A DNA stretch of 64,000 nucleotides, taken from Cyanophora paradoxa (Eukaryota > Glaucocystophyceae > Cyanophorales > Cyanophoraceae). Position numbers and translations under genes: made by a program. Shown here piece by piece: positions 26,640-37,470 of this stretch. The stretch spans positions 1 to 64,000 of the forward strand of contig QPMI01000420.1 of the NCBI GenBank assembly GCA_004431415.1. The letters are read 5' to 3'. The notes below the pieces were generated by a model, which worked only from the letters and a program-made list of their open reading frames with translations, made no database searches and was not told where the DNA came from. The number at the start of each line of letters is the position of its first letter. Within the stretch, counting starts at the first letter, position 1.

Positions 26640-27886
26640 CATCTCAGAAATCGAATTGCTTAGTTATTTGCCCCCTATAACAAACAGTGCGCGGAGCTAA
26701 GAGACTCTCTCAAAGCCCGCGGAATCGGAAATATTACCGTTCGTACTTTGTATAATGTTCTCGGGATCCGTGTCTCCAATGATCAGACCTACGAAGAGGC
26801 TATGAGCGAAAAAGACCAGAGGGCGTTCGTCTCCGAGTTCAGCCACATTATGTTCGACGAGCTCGAGATATTTGCGTATTCTGTAAAAGATCTCGCTAAG
26901 ATCAAGTCGTTTATCGATCGCTATCCGGATATCAAATATTTGGCTAATGGAGATACCTATCAGAACGAACCGATTAATGACGACCTCTCGGTTTCTGATC
27001 GCAAGGGCTACTATAAGCGCGCTGTGCAGAGCATGTTCCCTAACGTCCTGAGTCTACGCATTAACAAGCGGCACAAGAAGGAGACAGACCGTGAATTAAT
27101 TCGGGCGATTAAAGAGGACCTCTTCGAAAACGGACTCGAAGCCGCACAGATCATTTCAAAATACGGCTTACCGGCAATTAATGATCTAAACGCTATTCCC
27201 GACGGCTACTTTGGCATCGCTTACAGAAACGAAATGACCTTAGCCTATAACAAACTGATGCACGATAGACGAAAAGTAAATATTGCAACCGTAGAGGTCA
27301 ACGGCATCAAATTCTACAAGGGTCTGGAAGTCGTTTGTCGCAGGTATCTACGCATTTCGCGATCTGAGGGTGAGTCTATTATGGCGTCACGTTCGAGGTT
27401 CCGTGCGCGATGTTAGAACATTTTTCTCTCCCTTATGCAGGAACAGGTCATTCAACGCAAGGTCTCACACTTGATTCGGGCATTGTCATTTGTGAGGCTA
27501 CGTTCCGCTATACCACTCGCGAATGGTTCTATACCGCGCTCACTCGTAACCGCGATCTGTCTACTGTGCTGATTTATACACCTATTCACAAGTTCCAAGG
27601 AAAGAGTGACTATATTGAGTATCTAAAAGCCAAAATCCGCGGCTACAAATGTCAGGATCAGCGTGCCGGGCGCGATTTCGACGAGGCGGATTATATTACG
27701 CCGGAGTGGATATTAGAGCGCAAGAAGCAACAGAAGGGCGCCTGTGCGCTCTGTTCCCTTCCGATTCCGATTGAGCCGCAAGATCCGAATTACAAGCTCG
27801 CCGTGGATCGCATTAATAACAGGCGCCCACATCTTAAAGACAATTGTCAACTCGCGCATCACGGGTGCAATTGCAGCAAAAAATAA
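26640..27886 (+). pseudogene. SF1 helicase-HNH remainder (copy B)
   Basis: Homologous to copy A 5,345-6,667, but broken. After the TAG there is a frame change near 26,670 (an extra C in GCCCCCTAT), then an open stretch from 26,748, then a 73-base deletion after 27,380 that removes about 24 codons between helicase motifs and shifts the frame. The last stretch (27,410-27,886) retains motif V (YAGTGHSTQGLTL), motif VI (FYTALTRNRD) and the full CALC...DRI...HHGCNCSKK zinc/HNH end. Confidence 0.75.
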
Positions 27887-27904
27887 ACAGGTTTAATTAG
27901 AAGA

Positions 27905-29294
27905 ATGTCACGGATCGACAGAAGGGTAGCGGGTGAGGAAACGGAGACCACCATACTACCTATCGCGGTTCCTGAAACTGAGCTAATCCCCCAAAAATCA
28001 CAAAACGCCAAGCAAAATCAAATTTATTAGGAGATGTTCCTTTTAGCATTGCTAACCCGTCCTCTAAGATCGTGCGACGCATGTATGACCCGAAGACAGG
28101 TTTTAAGAACCCATCGGCATTGTACGAAGAGCTGAGAAAAGAGGACAAGAGCCTCACATTGAAAGAAGTGCAAGATGTCGCAGCGAAACAAGAATTTATG
28201 CAGATCATCGGATCAACAAGAAGCCCCCCGCGCCGACCCAAACAGCTTTTATTCCCATCACAGCCCCGCCGTGGTGCTACCAAGCGGATCTCATCTTTTA
28301 TCTCTCATATGGCAATTATAATTCCGGCTACATTGCGGTCCTTACTCTCATTGAGATGACAAGCCGAAAAGCATATGCCAAGAAGTTAAAGAATAAGGAG
28401 GGCGCAAGTGTTGCCGCCGCTTTTGCGGAGATGCTTACAGAGCTACCGGCTCCGATGATTCGATTGGAGACAGATAACGGCTCAGAATTCATCGCAAAGG
28501 AGTTTCAGGAGATCGTTAAAAATAACGGAATAGAACACCGCTTTAAACAGGTCGGAGATCACACTTCGCTGGGAATTATGAATCGCTTTCATTTGACCCT
28601 AAAAATGATGATAAACAATTACTGTGTCGCCTATAATACAGTGCGGTTCATGGACAAGCTGGACGACTTCGTTTTCAATTATAACAACACCCTTCACAGA
28701 ACCATAGGAATGAAACCGGGGGATGTAAAGCTCTCAGATATGGAGCAGATCCGAGCGGCTATTATTTCGAGAAAGAATACGATCGTCAAGGATATATTCA
28801 GCGACTTCAAGCCGGGTCTCCACGTCCGCCTATTATTGCCGAGATCGAAGTTCGATAAAGGCGCGACCCAAAGGTATAGCAGAGAGGTCTACAAAATAGT
28901 GGGAAGGAGGGGAAACGCAATAGAGGTGCAAGATGCAGCCGGATACCTCATGCCGAAGCTATTTAAGCCGCACGAATTGCAGATTATTACAGAGGTCGAG
29001 GCAGTGGTCGAGCCCGCAGAAAATGCAATTAAAGCAGCCGAGATAGAGGCAGCCTCTATTCGGCAGGTTCAAAAAGAAGGCATAGATGTCGCCCCAAGTG
29101 TTCCGAAAGGCGCTCTATTGGAAGATCGCGCGGAGAAGACTAAGAGGGCGCTTAGAGAGCTCGCGAAATTAACGATTGCCGGCACTGAGAAGCTCTCAGA
29201 GGTAAACAGTCAGCGGTGGTTTAAATCATTCAAGAATCAGAGCGCAAGCTATACAGCCCCTACTACGCGCATTCTTCGGTCATCTCGTTCATAA
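27905..29294 (+). pseudogene. rve integrase (copy B, frameshifted)
   Basis: The start at 27,905 matches copy A, but the frame is lost near 27,995 by loss of one A in a run, and again by an 8-base insertion (ATCGGATC, 28,207-28,214) ahead of the catalytic core. The core and C-terminus are open from 28,356: the second catalytic Asp (LETDNGSEF) and the Asn at the Glu position (GIMNRFHLTL) are both present. The first catalytic Asp is in the frame-shifted part. Confidence 0.8.
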
Positions 29295-29303
29295 CAAACC
29301 CCG

Positions 29304-29320
29304 AAATTATTTTCTCCGGT
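29304..29320 (+). promoter_or_regulatory. PLV promoter-like motif, DUF5710 gene (copy B)
   Basis: AAATTATTTTCTCCGGT, 13 bases before the ATG at 29,334. Confidence 0.65.
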
Positions 29321-29333
29321 AAATATAAAAGCG

Positions 29334-29648
29334 ATGGAGGGTGAAAAGCAGTTCGTCGACATTCCCTATGAAAAAAAAGACGTTGCGAAATCCCTCGGTG
29401 GAAAGTGGGATCCCGAGAATTCTTGCTGGTATGTGACACAGAAAGATCACCCCCTATGCTCTCAGTTCAAGACTTGAAGCTATGAGCAAGTGTATCAGAG
29501 AAACGTGAAGGTTTATCTCGATATTCCTTATGAATTTAAGGATCAAGCGAAGGCTGAAAAAGCCCGCTGGGATCCCGTAATGAAATGCTGGTATGTTATG
29601 GGTCTCGATCACCCACTAATGGGCAAGTTTCCGATCAAGGAGCATTAA
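29334..29648 (+). pseudogene. Double DUF5710 protein (copy B, nonsense)
   Basis: Same length and layout as copy A, but codon 48 is TGA (29,475-29,477) at the boundary between the two DUF5710 repeats. The first repeat could still be made as a 47-residue protein; the second is open but lacks a good start. Confidence 0.7.
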
Positions 29649-29673
29649 ATATATATGTCGTTTTTTTCATTTT

Positions 29674-30074
29674 TTATGAAATTGGGAACCTTTGCTCGAC
29701 CTGTAAGTCCCACTTCCGAACTTTCAGCCTTTCTTGTATGAGATCGTTAATGTCCTGTGCTATACCCATTGTCTTCGCTTCGGCATTTGAGCCGCATGTA
29801 AAGATATCGATCGCTAATAGCCCCTGGTCGCTATAAGAGTGAGCTGTGGCATGCGACTCATCTAATAGAAAGCCAATCGCGAAACCGGGAGGGGAAATAG
29901 AGCCGTCGAAAATACAGGTGTGCTGATGCACGACTCGGCGATGCGCATATTGCGATCTGTGATTAATTGCGATAGGTTCGCTGTGATCCACTCGGCGCAT
30001 GCCTCCGGGGACTCGGTGAACGGGTCGGGTATATAGTCGAGCATAACGTGGTAGCCGCGGTATCGGGAATCCAT
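29674..30074 (-). pseudogene. speD: SpeD-like decarboxylase (copy B, frameshifted)
   Basis: Homologous to the intact copy A gene. An 8-base insertion (CTCGGCGA, 29,934-29,941) lies between the N-terminal third and the catalytic part and shifts the frame. The ESH, His and Cys residues remain downstream. The insert resembles nearby sequence ACTCGGCG at 29,990-29,997. Confidence 0.8.
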
Positions 30075-30101
30075 TATTATTTAAGTCGATATTTTTGTGA
30101 G

Positions 30102-30362
30102 CTATGTGGTTTCGTAGCCGCCAAATCGCGCCCTTTGCGAATCAGACCGCGCCACTTCGTAGTAGTGTAGAACTACTCTATACGCGCGCGGATGCAAAGT
30201 ATGACTAGTGGAGCCCTCCGGGAACGCGCGCCGGCGCTCAGAATGTAGCGGACACCTCCGTTTTCGGGCACTTGTGCAGAAATCGAGGTCGCTCTTCGCT
30301 CCACGGTGGGCTAAGCTAGTCAAATGATAACCATCATGCCTGGAATCGAGTTGTGAGCACAT
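30102..30362 (-). CDS. Small hypothetical protein upstream of SpeD (copy B)
   Basis: 86 residues, same length as its counterpart at 8,869-9,129, and still open. Not recognised. The region also has conserved non-coding features, so coding status is uncertain. Confidence 0.35.
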   Translation of the reverse strand: MCSQLDSRHDGYHLTSLAHRGAKSDLDFCTSARKRRCPLHSERRRAFPEGSTSHTLHPRAYRVVLHYYEVARSDSQRARFGGYETT

Positions 30363-30454
30363 AGCAATTGAGAGCGCGCCGAGATCGGCTTCCTGTCCAA
30401 AGTTATGCGGTGAAAACGGAAGGGGGTCTCCGCGAAGTCGCGATCGCCGGTGTT

Positions 30455-30950
30455 ATGGTAAATATATGCCGGCGGATATTATGCTTCTAACTGAGAATTT
30501 GAAAGGTATAACAGACCTATTATAAGCTTCAGCCCTACTACAAGGTTCAGCTACAATGGCGCTTTACTAAGGTCTATTAGTAGCCGGTTCCCTTGCCAAG
30601 TCGCCGTGAGGATCGCATTTTTCATAAAAAATGCTTTTACACATAATTTATTGAGCCTATGACACTTCTATGGACGTGCTAGCCTCGTCAAGACGGTCAC
30701 GGCGCTATTTTCAGTTTTGCAAGGCGATGAGCTGGTGAAGAGATACAAGCGTTTAACGATTTCTATCGGACTCGGGTTTTCAGTATCCCCCCTTTCGCTT
30801 TTCACGTAAGCCCCCTTTCGCTTTTCCGGTATGCCCCCTTTCGCTTTTCCGGTATGCCCCCTTTCGCCCATGAATGACAAATATGTTTTTTCCGGTTACA
30901 AAGGGGGACAAATTGGTTACAGTTGCGGTTACAACCTCACGGTGATTGGT
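30455..30950. other. Copy B-specific block in the terminal region
   Basis: About 500 bases that replace the 9,220-9,600 block of copy A; the flanks on both sides align. No gene seen. It contains a hairpin (GCATTTTTCATAAAAAATGC, about 30,614-30,633), a 23-bp repeat array and a TTTTTTCCGGTTAC element at 30,884-30,897 resembling the promoter motif. Confidence 0.6.
30788..30871. repeat. 23-bp tandem repeats (copy B only)
   Basis: Three units starting at 30,788, 30,811 and 30,834 plus a partial one: CCCCCTTTCGCTTTTCCGGTATG with one variant. Confidence 0.85.
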
Positions 30951-31294
30951 CGGACATCTTCAAAACATACAAAAACTGCTTTGTGGCATGCTACATGATA
31001 GTATATATATGTTTTCGGAATCGCCGCGATGTGATGACCCCGAATATGTCGGTGACGCCGGTATATATATATATATGTCGTCATATGAAAAAAAGAGAAA
31101 AAACTAAAAAACGAAAGTCGCGCGGGATCACTAGCTGACACGGAGGTTCGGACATATACACGATATATATACATGACTGAATTGTTATTTTTTCATACAA
31201 CTCGCATGTAGTTTACATGTATCTTGCATAGTGGGCGGGGCGCGATGGTATTTTAACGTGGTCTATCGTCGTACTTTGTCGTAAATATGCTAAT

Positions 31295-31350
31295 CGTACA
31301 TTTCGATTCGTACATTTCGATTCGTACATTTCGATTCGTACATTTCGATT
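31295..31350. repeat. Four 14-bp tandem repeats (copy B)
   Basis: CGTACATTTCGATT four times, as in copy A. Confidence 0.9.
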
Positions 31351-31412
31351 GAAGTCGCGAGTGTGTGCAGGTGGGCATTTTTGGCAGCACATACTCGCGA
31401 ATTCATTGTACT

Positions 31413-31480
31413 CTATCGGTGGGGGTCACCTTGATTTCGTATTTGATTTATCCGGATTAAGGCTATCGGTGGGGGTCACC
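31413..31480. repeat. 50-bp iteron, 1.4 units (copy B)
   Basis: Units start at 31,413 and 31,463 with CTATCGGTGGGGGTCACC. One unit fewer than copy A. Confidence 0.85.
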
Positions 31481-31790
31481 TTTATTTTTCAATTTGCTAA
31501 CTGAAAACAGTTTGGAAACGATCGGGAACATTTCGTAAAAATAGGGGTCTTACTGTCCTTACTGAGAAATCGAGAGAGGGTTTTAGGGCTTACTGAAAAC
31601 GGTAAGAGATTAGAAAATAGGAGATTGATAGGGTTTTGTGATTGGTTTCAGTAAGGAGAGGTTAGAAGTTCGAAAAATACAGTGCTAATTTATAATTTGT
31701 TACTGAGCCTTACTGAGAAATTTGAAAATGGATAATGGGCTTACTGAGAATGGTAGTGGGGAAGGAAAGAAGAGGGCGCGCAATTGGTGG
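31481..31790. other. Terminal region with TTACTGA repeats (copy B)
   Basis: Nearly identical to 10,143-10,454 and ends with the same GCGCGCAATTGGTGGGGG. Beyond 31,790 the sequence becomes host DNA. No gene. Confidence 0.6.
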
Positions 31791-32233
31791 GGGTGACCCC
31801 AGTGCGAGCGATATCGAAAATCCAGAGCCGGCGGTTGTCGAGGCTGACGAACTCGTAGGGCTTACCGTCTTCATTGTAATGAGTTTCTGTACAATTGCGA
31901 TTACGCATTGTCGAGATGACGTCGGCGCTAGCTAGCGCTGTAGCTATCTAAATCTAGATCTAAACTAGTAGCTTAACTTGAGCCAACGGTTCTTGCTCAC
32001 CGGATTGAGGATGTTTGTCGGGGATTCGTGCGACGAGGATAGGCGGAATGTCCTTCACGACTTCGCACAACTTGAGGTCCGTGCAGCACAGTCGCCGCGA
32101 TATGCGCGCTGCGGCGTCTTCGATATTGCGAATCTCGCTATCCACGCTGTCGCCGAAGGAGGCTCATGCTGTCCTGCGAGAAGAGGATGCGGCTCGGGTC
32201 GATGTAGTGGAAACTCGGCCGCGACGTCGACAT
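31791..32233 (-). pseudogene. Host 'IDPSRILFSQ/SLDNRRLW' gene, cut by the PLV
   Basis: In the minus sense, an ATG at 32,233 opens MSTSRPSFHYIDPSRILFSQ. A short indel near 32,155 shifts the frame into a segment rich in charged residues ending VKDIPPILVARIPDKHPQS. A 69-base intron with GTGAGC donor and CTAG acceptor (32,000-31,932) is followed by an in-phase exon holding YEFVSLDNRRLWIFDIARTG, which runs into the virus junction. 'IDP...FSQDS' and 'SLDNRRLW' motifs mark a short protein type found in protists and viruses, of unknown function. The gene's 3' end is missing; it should lie on the far side of the viral array. Confidence 0.6.
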
Positions 32234-32864
32234 CTGCGCTTACATACGATTTTTGTCACTGTTTGACCATCTTAATCGAATCACGATGTGACGATCATGA
32301 AGCATACCGTCGAAGGTGCTTGGCGCGCACCGCGGCACTACGTGAACGGTACGGTATATATATATATATACGTATGTACATGTATACGGCTAATCCGAAA
32401 CGGCCCGCCGGCGCTCCGGAAAGCCTGTAAACTTGTAGATCAATCATCCGCGCAACGACTGCGGCGCGGCCGAGTCGCGCCGAGCGGCGCCGGCGGCGCA
32501 CGAGACGAGAGCGCGCACGGCGGTTATCGGATGGCCAGCTGACAGGTTGGCGGAAACGCTTCGCCCCGCGCAGCTGGACCCCCTAGCTGGCTCCTGCGCA
32601 TGCGATGTTGGACCGCCGCCCCTAGGGCCTAGACGCGCAGTGCTTGCTTTGTGTCGTAGGAGTTCGACCGAAATGCCGGGCGGGTGTACAGGTGTACCCG
32701 GCGGCCGGTCCCGCGAGCCCGTCCCCGGGGGAAGCAACAGAACCGGGAAAACCGGCGGCCTCTGGCCTGTCCTCAGCGATTCGAAGCGGTATAACAGGTC
32801 GGCCACTTCGTCTGGAGTCGCGCGCGGTGCTGGCGGAGCAGCGTCGCGGATCGCTCGGCCAGCG

Positions 32865-34760
32865 ATGAGGGCGCCCGCGGGCGGCGGCGCGCTGGCGCTG
32901 CTGCTCGCGGCTTCGGTGCTGCTGGCGTGGTTCGCGGCGCCCGCGGCTGCGATCAAGGCGCACTCGTACGCCTGGAGCCACGTCCTGAACGAGAAGCCCG
33001 TGCTGGTGCGGACGGCGGGGCCGTGCCCGTGCCTCGTTTCGTACTTCGTGGAGGCGAGCCCGTTCAGCGTGCGGGCGGCGCTCGTGCTGCTCAGCTCGGG
33101 CGCGTACGAGAAGTTCGTGGCGGGTCAGCTGCGCCCCGACGAGCCCGGGCAGGAGACGGTCGTCGTGGAGAGCTCCGGGACGCTCGCGCGGGCGGAGGAC
33201 TTCCGGCAGGCGGCGGTGCCCGACGGCGAGCACCTCTTCGTCGTCCTCGCGCCGCTGGCCACGGGCTACGTCCTCGTCGACATCGTCCCCGCCGGTCCGC
33301 CCGCCCGCCCGCGCTCTCGCCCGAGTGCGCGCCGCGCTCCGGATCGGTGCGAGCTCGATCGGCGCAGACGGCGGGTCGGTGACGCTGCCGCCGGGCCAGG
33401 CGCTGGTGCTGAGCAGCGCGCGGGCGTGCCCGTGCGCGGCGGCGAACCAGCTGGCGACCGACGCCGACCCCAAGGACCTCGCCGTCGCGTTCCTGGACGA
33501 CGACGGCCTCGCGGCGGCGCTCGGCGGCTCCGGCGGCGGCGCCGTCGCCCCCGTCGCCGGCTTCTTCCCCTCGGGCGCCGCGCACAGCGCGCCGGCGGAC
33601 GCGGCGGCGGTGCGGCGGGTGCGGGAGCGGGCGCTGAAGGGCGCGGCGGGACCGTCGGGCAGCGGATGCACGTTGTGCTGGCGAACCTCTCGCCGCGGCC
33701 CACCGTCGTCCAGGTCGCCCTCGCCATGGCCGGCTCCTGTGCGCGCCAAGCCCGCCTGCGCGCCCCTCTAGGACCGAACCGAACGTCCAACATCTCGCGC
33801 AGATCCGACCGAGGTGGAGTTCGCGACGGGGGCGCCGACCTCGGGCGGGCCCGTCGCGATCGTGGGGCGCCACTTCGGGTCCCGGCAGGACCTCTTGGGC
33901 CAGATCACCATCGGCGGCCGGCCCTGCGCCTCCCCGCAGCTGTTGCTCCCGGGGCACCTCCTCCGCTGCGACGCCGCCCCGGGTACGGGGTTCGCCCTCC
34001 GTGACCGTCGCCGGGATGAGCTCCGGCGCCACCGGCCGCCGCCGCTTCTGGTACGACGGTCAGTGTATCCCCTACCTCCAAGAACGGCGTACCCCCAGCT
34101 CTGAACCCTGCGGTAGGCCCCTATGTCTTGACCGTGACATCATCCCCGCCGTCGGGGTGTACCGTCACGATGCGGGGCGGCAACCTCGGGGCGCGGGGTA
34201 CGGGCGGCGAGGTCGCGGCCTGGATCGGCGGGCGCCCATGCACCAACGCGCGCGTCTTCGTACCCCACAGCGAGGTCCGCCTGTACCCCCCTCCAATCCC
34301 CGCGGACCGCGCCGAGCTGTACCCCAGATCGTCTGCGAGGCGCCCCCGGGTACGGGATCCGGCTTGGACGCCGTGGTCCGCGTGGGGGGTAGGCCCGCCG
34401 ACTTCGACGGCGCCGGTGCCTTCGCGTACGGCTTGTACCCCCGTGCGGCCTCCCCCCCACCCTCCCACCGCCCTCTGACCCTCCCCACAGCGGCGAAGAG
34501 CGCGGCGGACGGCCGCCGGTCGGCCGTGCTCGTTTCGGACGACCCCGCGGCGGACTCCGCCGCCGCCTCCGCCGCCGGCTCGCGCGCCAGCGGTCCACCC
34601 CACGCCTCTTCCTCGGTACGATCACTTGATTCCCGTACCCTGCTGCACTTCTAAGGGAGCAGCCCGCAGCCCGAGCGGTTCCAGAAGGCGGTCCTGGAGG
34701 CGGCGAAGGTCCGCCGGGCGGTCCTGGAGGCTGCGAAGTGCGGCCCCAAGGTCTGCCCTC
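32865..34760 (+). pseudogene. Secreted IPT/TIG-domain protein, unit 1
   Basis: ATG at 32,865 with a clear signal peptide: a run of Ala/Leu (ALALLLAASVLLAWFAAPAAA) after a short basic start. Then a ~130-residue domain with conserved Cys-Pro-Cys, an apparent short intron ending CGGCGCAG at ~33,370, a second similar domain (SVTLPPGQALVLSSARACP), an intron ending CGCGCAG, IPT/TIG domain 1 (GPVAIVGRHFG...) and domain 2 (TVTMRGGNLGA...). This unit has a one-base loss near 33,650 and an 8-base loss near 33,993 (TTCGCCCTC|CGTGACC), so it is probably inactive. Family members are extracellular or surface proteins; role unknown. Confidence 0.6.
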
Positions 34761-34779
34761 CCTTGCGCAACGTGCAGCC

Positions 34780-37330
34780 TGCATGCACGTTTTCGTTGGT
34801 CCCAAGATCGCGATCGATTTCACATCTAAAGCTCGATCTAGCCACCCTCGGGCCTCGTGCACGTGGGTCATTAAACTCAGATCATAATCACTGCACCATT
34901 ATGTACATATGCAGGCCACACGAGCCTGCGGAGAGGGAGAAGGGAGCAGGGAGGAGGGATGAAGAGGGGGTAGCAAGCAAAGAGAAGAGTGCAAGGAAAG
35001 AAGGACGGCAAGCACGAGGGCATGCTCCTGCAGAGAGAGCACAGCTCACGGATTGCTCTGCCTCAGAGCCTCTCCTCCGCCGGCCCCCGGAGCCCCCCCT
35101 TCGCCACCCTCCAGGCGCAGAGCGCCTCCTCCGGCCTGGGCTTGCGCCGGGCTTATCTGCATCTCGTCGGCGACTGTGGCTGTTGTGGGCCGGTCCTCTC
35201 TTGGGGAGTCGTCTTCAGCAGAGCTTGCCTGAGTAGCTGATCCCGCCGAGCCAGAGGCCACCGCCGGCGCCGGCGCTGCAGTGCAAATAAGAGATGATAA
35301 TCAGCAAAATCATGCACGCATATCGACACGCACGGGGCTGCTGCGCTGCTGTGTGGGGGTCGCTTGCGTGATGAGCCCAACGATTCCGCGAATTGGGCTT
35401 GCGCAATCCCGCGAATGCGCCGCACCAGGAGCAGGCCCGACTGCAGGAGTTGCCCCGATGATGTTCCGGAGTCCTGTCGCCCGTGCGTTGTTAACACAGA
35501 GAACAAAAGTTGCGGAAGGCTGATGCAAGAGACCGCAAACAAACTGACCATCGATCTCTCTCCGGAGCGCTTTCAGAGTACGCAACGGAGCATGATCAGA
35601 TCGAGAAGAAGCGAAGCAAGCTGGGAAGATCAAAGACACCGGCACACACCAGCTATTGTCGCTTGCAGGCCTTTTCGCGGAGAAGCCGATCAGGCAAGCG
35701 CCGAAAGGCAGGAGAACGAGAGGCGCATGAATCAACAGTATCCACTTAAAGAGATCGCCCCGACTCGGGTACGCACCGGCCACTTCCCGCTCGTGTGCCG
35801 CGCGAATACCTGTTTGCGAAGAGCCGATCAGGCAAGCGCCGAAAGGCAGGAGAACGAGCGGCGCAAGAATCAACAGCATCCACTAAAAGAGATCGCCCCG
35901 ACGCGGGTGCGCACCAGCCACTTCCTGCTCGTGTGCCGCAAGACGCCCTGTTAGCGAAGAGCCGATCAGGCAAGCGCCGAGGGCAAGAGGACGAGCAACG
36001 CAATCCGGAAGGAAGAAAAGATATCACAGTTTCAGCGGGCAACGCACCGGCCATTTGCCGATGACACGCTGTTCGGGAGAGCAAGGAGAGATCAGCTTGG
36101 GCCAACACGCGCAACGAGCGCGAGCGCCGTACCCTCAAGCTCGGCCGTGAGAGCTGCTCAGAGAGCCGAGGCGTCAGTTTCGGAGTCGAGGGCGTTTGCC
36201 GGAGAGCGCACATTCTATTCGCAGGCGCTCGGCCGCGGCGTGGCCCTCCAGGGTCGTTCGCGCTGCACCGGTGAGAGGCGTCAAGACCGGGACGGACCGG
36301 CGCCAGTTGTCGGCGTGGACGGAAGCACCTTGCTGACGGTCCATCCGAACGGTCTGTTTGGGGGATTGAGCCAAGGATGGGTATCGCAGCTCTTCGGCAC
36401 TTCGGTCGAGGTACTGGCGTCTGCGGGCATTAAGCGTCAGGCTAGGCAGTACCACCATCAAGCCTGTGCCCGCGCAACATGTAGATCCTCGGGCTCTTTC
36501 CTGGCTTTTTTATCCATCTGATAGCCGCGACCTGAGCTACCCGCCAGCCGCGCTGTGTCTGTCTGACGTGCCGGAGGACGCCGTTTGGCGGTCCTTCCGC
36601 TACGGTCCTTCCCCTTCATGCGCGTACCTTTCACGGTGGTTGTGCGTCGATTCCGCTAACGGGCAGAGATCGCCCGCTGCAGATGAGTTCAGTCATCTTG
36701 TTCCGATTGCATTTGCTCCTCTTCTGTGCCTGAGGTCGTCAGCGGTACGCGAGAACTTCGGTCGGAGGTCACGTTGACTGCAGCTGACCCACCGCCGCGC
36801 AGCGGGTGGCGCGCCCGTGCCCGCCTCGCACAGAGGTTGGTCTCTGGGCCGCGGCCCTTGAAACCGAGTCCCGGCGCCCGGAAATGCGATCTCCCCTTAC
36901 GAGATATCCCACACGACGCACTGCCTCCCAGCCACTACGTGCTTCACGGGCGGCGCGCAATCTCCATAGCAGCAGCGACCAGCAGACAGTTCGCAGCCAC
37001 CTGACGCGGCGCCTGACGACCGAGGAGGCGCGCGCGGAGAAGGAGGAGGCGACGCGGCAGCCCGCCACCGAGGCGAGTGACCGAGGCTAGGGCAAGGCTC
37101 AAGTTGAGTTCCCCGCCGAAGAGAGAGAAAGGGCGAACTCGGAATTGGCTGCAGCCCTTTCAATTACTCCTGATGCACGATCTCCCCACCAGAGAGGAGA
37201 GTGCCGCAAGACGACGCGTATGCGACACGCCTGGTTCAGCGCGCGGCAGGCCTGATGGCTTCCAGCTCCAAGGGCGACGCACGCGCGTGCGGTACGCGAG
37301 CTCGAATCGGCGACAGCTGTCCCCTCGTAG
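34780..37330. repeat. Array unit 1, non-coding module C
   Basis: Conserved at 40,776-43,080, 47,265-50,030 and 58,725-61,190. No reading frame has convincing coding character; the many open frames lie on both strands and in overlapping phases. It includes a 138-bp tandem repeat. Possibly intron, UTR or spacer of the repeated genes. Confidence 0.55.
35685..35975. repeat. 138-bp tandem repeat, two units (unit 1)
   Basis: GCCGATCAGGCAAGCG recurs at 35,685, 35,823 and 35,961, giving two complete units. Copy number differs in the other array units. Confidence 0.85.
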
Positions 37331-37470
37331 CCCAATCCGTTCACATCCCTGAAATTCTCCGCCCAGTGGCACCGGCGTCTGGGAAGCTGGTGCAGGGTGG
37401 CCCGCGGCCCGCGGCTGCCCCTCCCCCGCAGCGGCTGGCCCCTCCCGACACCCCCTGATCTCCCGGCACT

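Larger units (their letters stand above)
10455..31790 (+). mobile_element. Polinton-like virus, copy B (complete unit)
   Basis: A unit of about 21.3 kb bounded on the left by the end of copy A and on the right by GC-rich host DNA. It holds the morphogenesis genes (fibres, penton-like, major capsid, packaging ATPase) and the replication/integration genes (polymerase-helicase-HNH, integrase). That combination is typical of polinton-like viruses; a maturation protease was not found. No terminal inverted repeat was found; the units are joined directly. Many genes are interrupted, so the provirus looks inactive. Confidence 0.85.

Noticed and set aside
1-31790. The second PLV copy as an assembly duplicate
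   Set aside because: Copies differ by many synonymous changes, unique indels and a wholly different block in the terminal region.
32444-34871. Long minus-strand frames opposite the IPT/TIG genes
   Set aside because: They mirror the coding strand in GC-rich DNA, have low-complexity Arg/Ala/Gly composition and recur wherever the plus-strand gene recurs.
34780-37330. Protein genes in module C of the array
   Set aside because: Many frames exist on both strands but none has domain signals; those across the 138-bp repeat are open in several phases at once.
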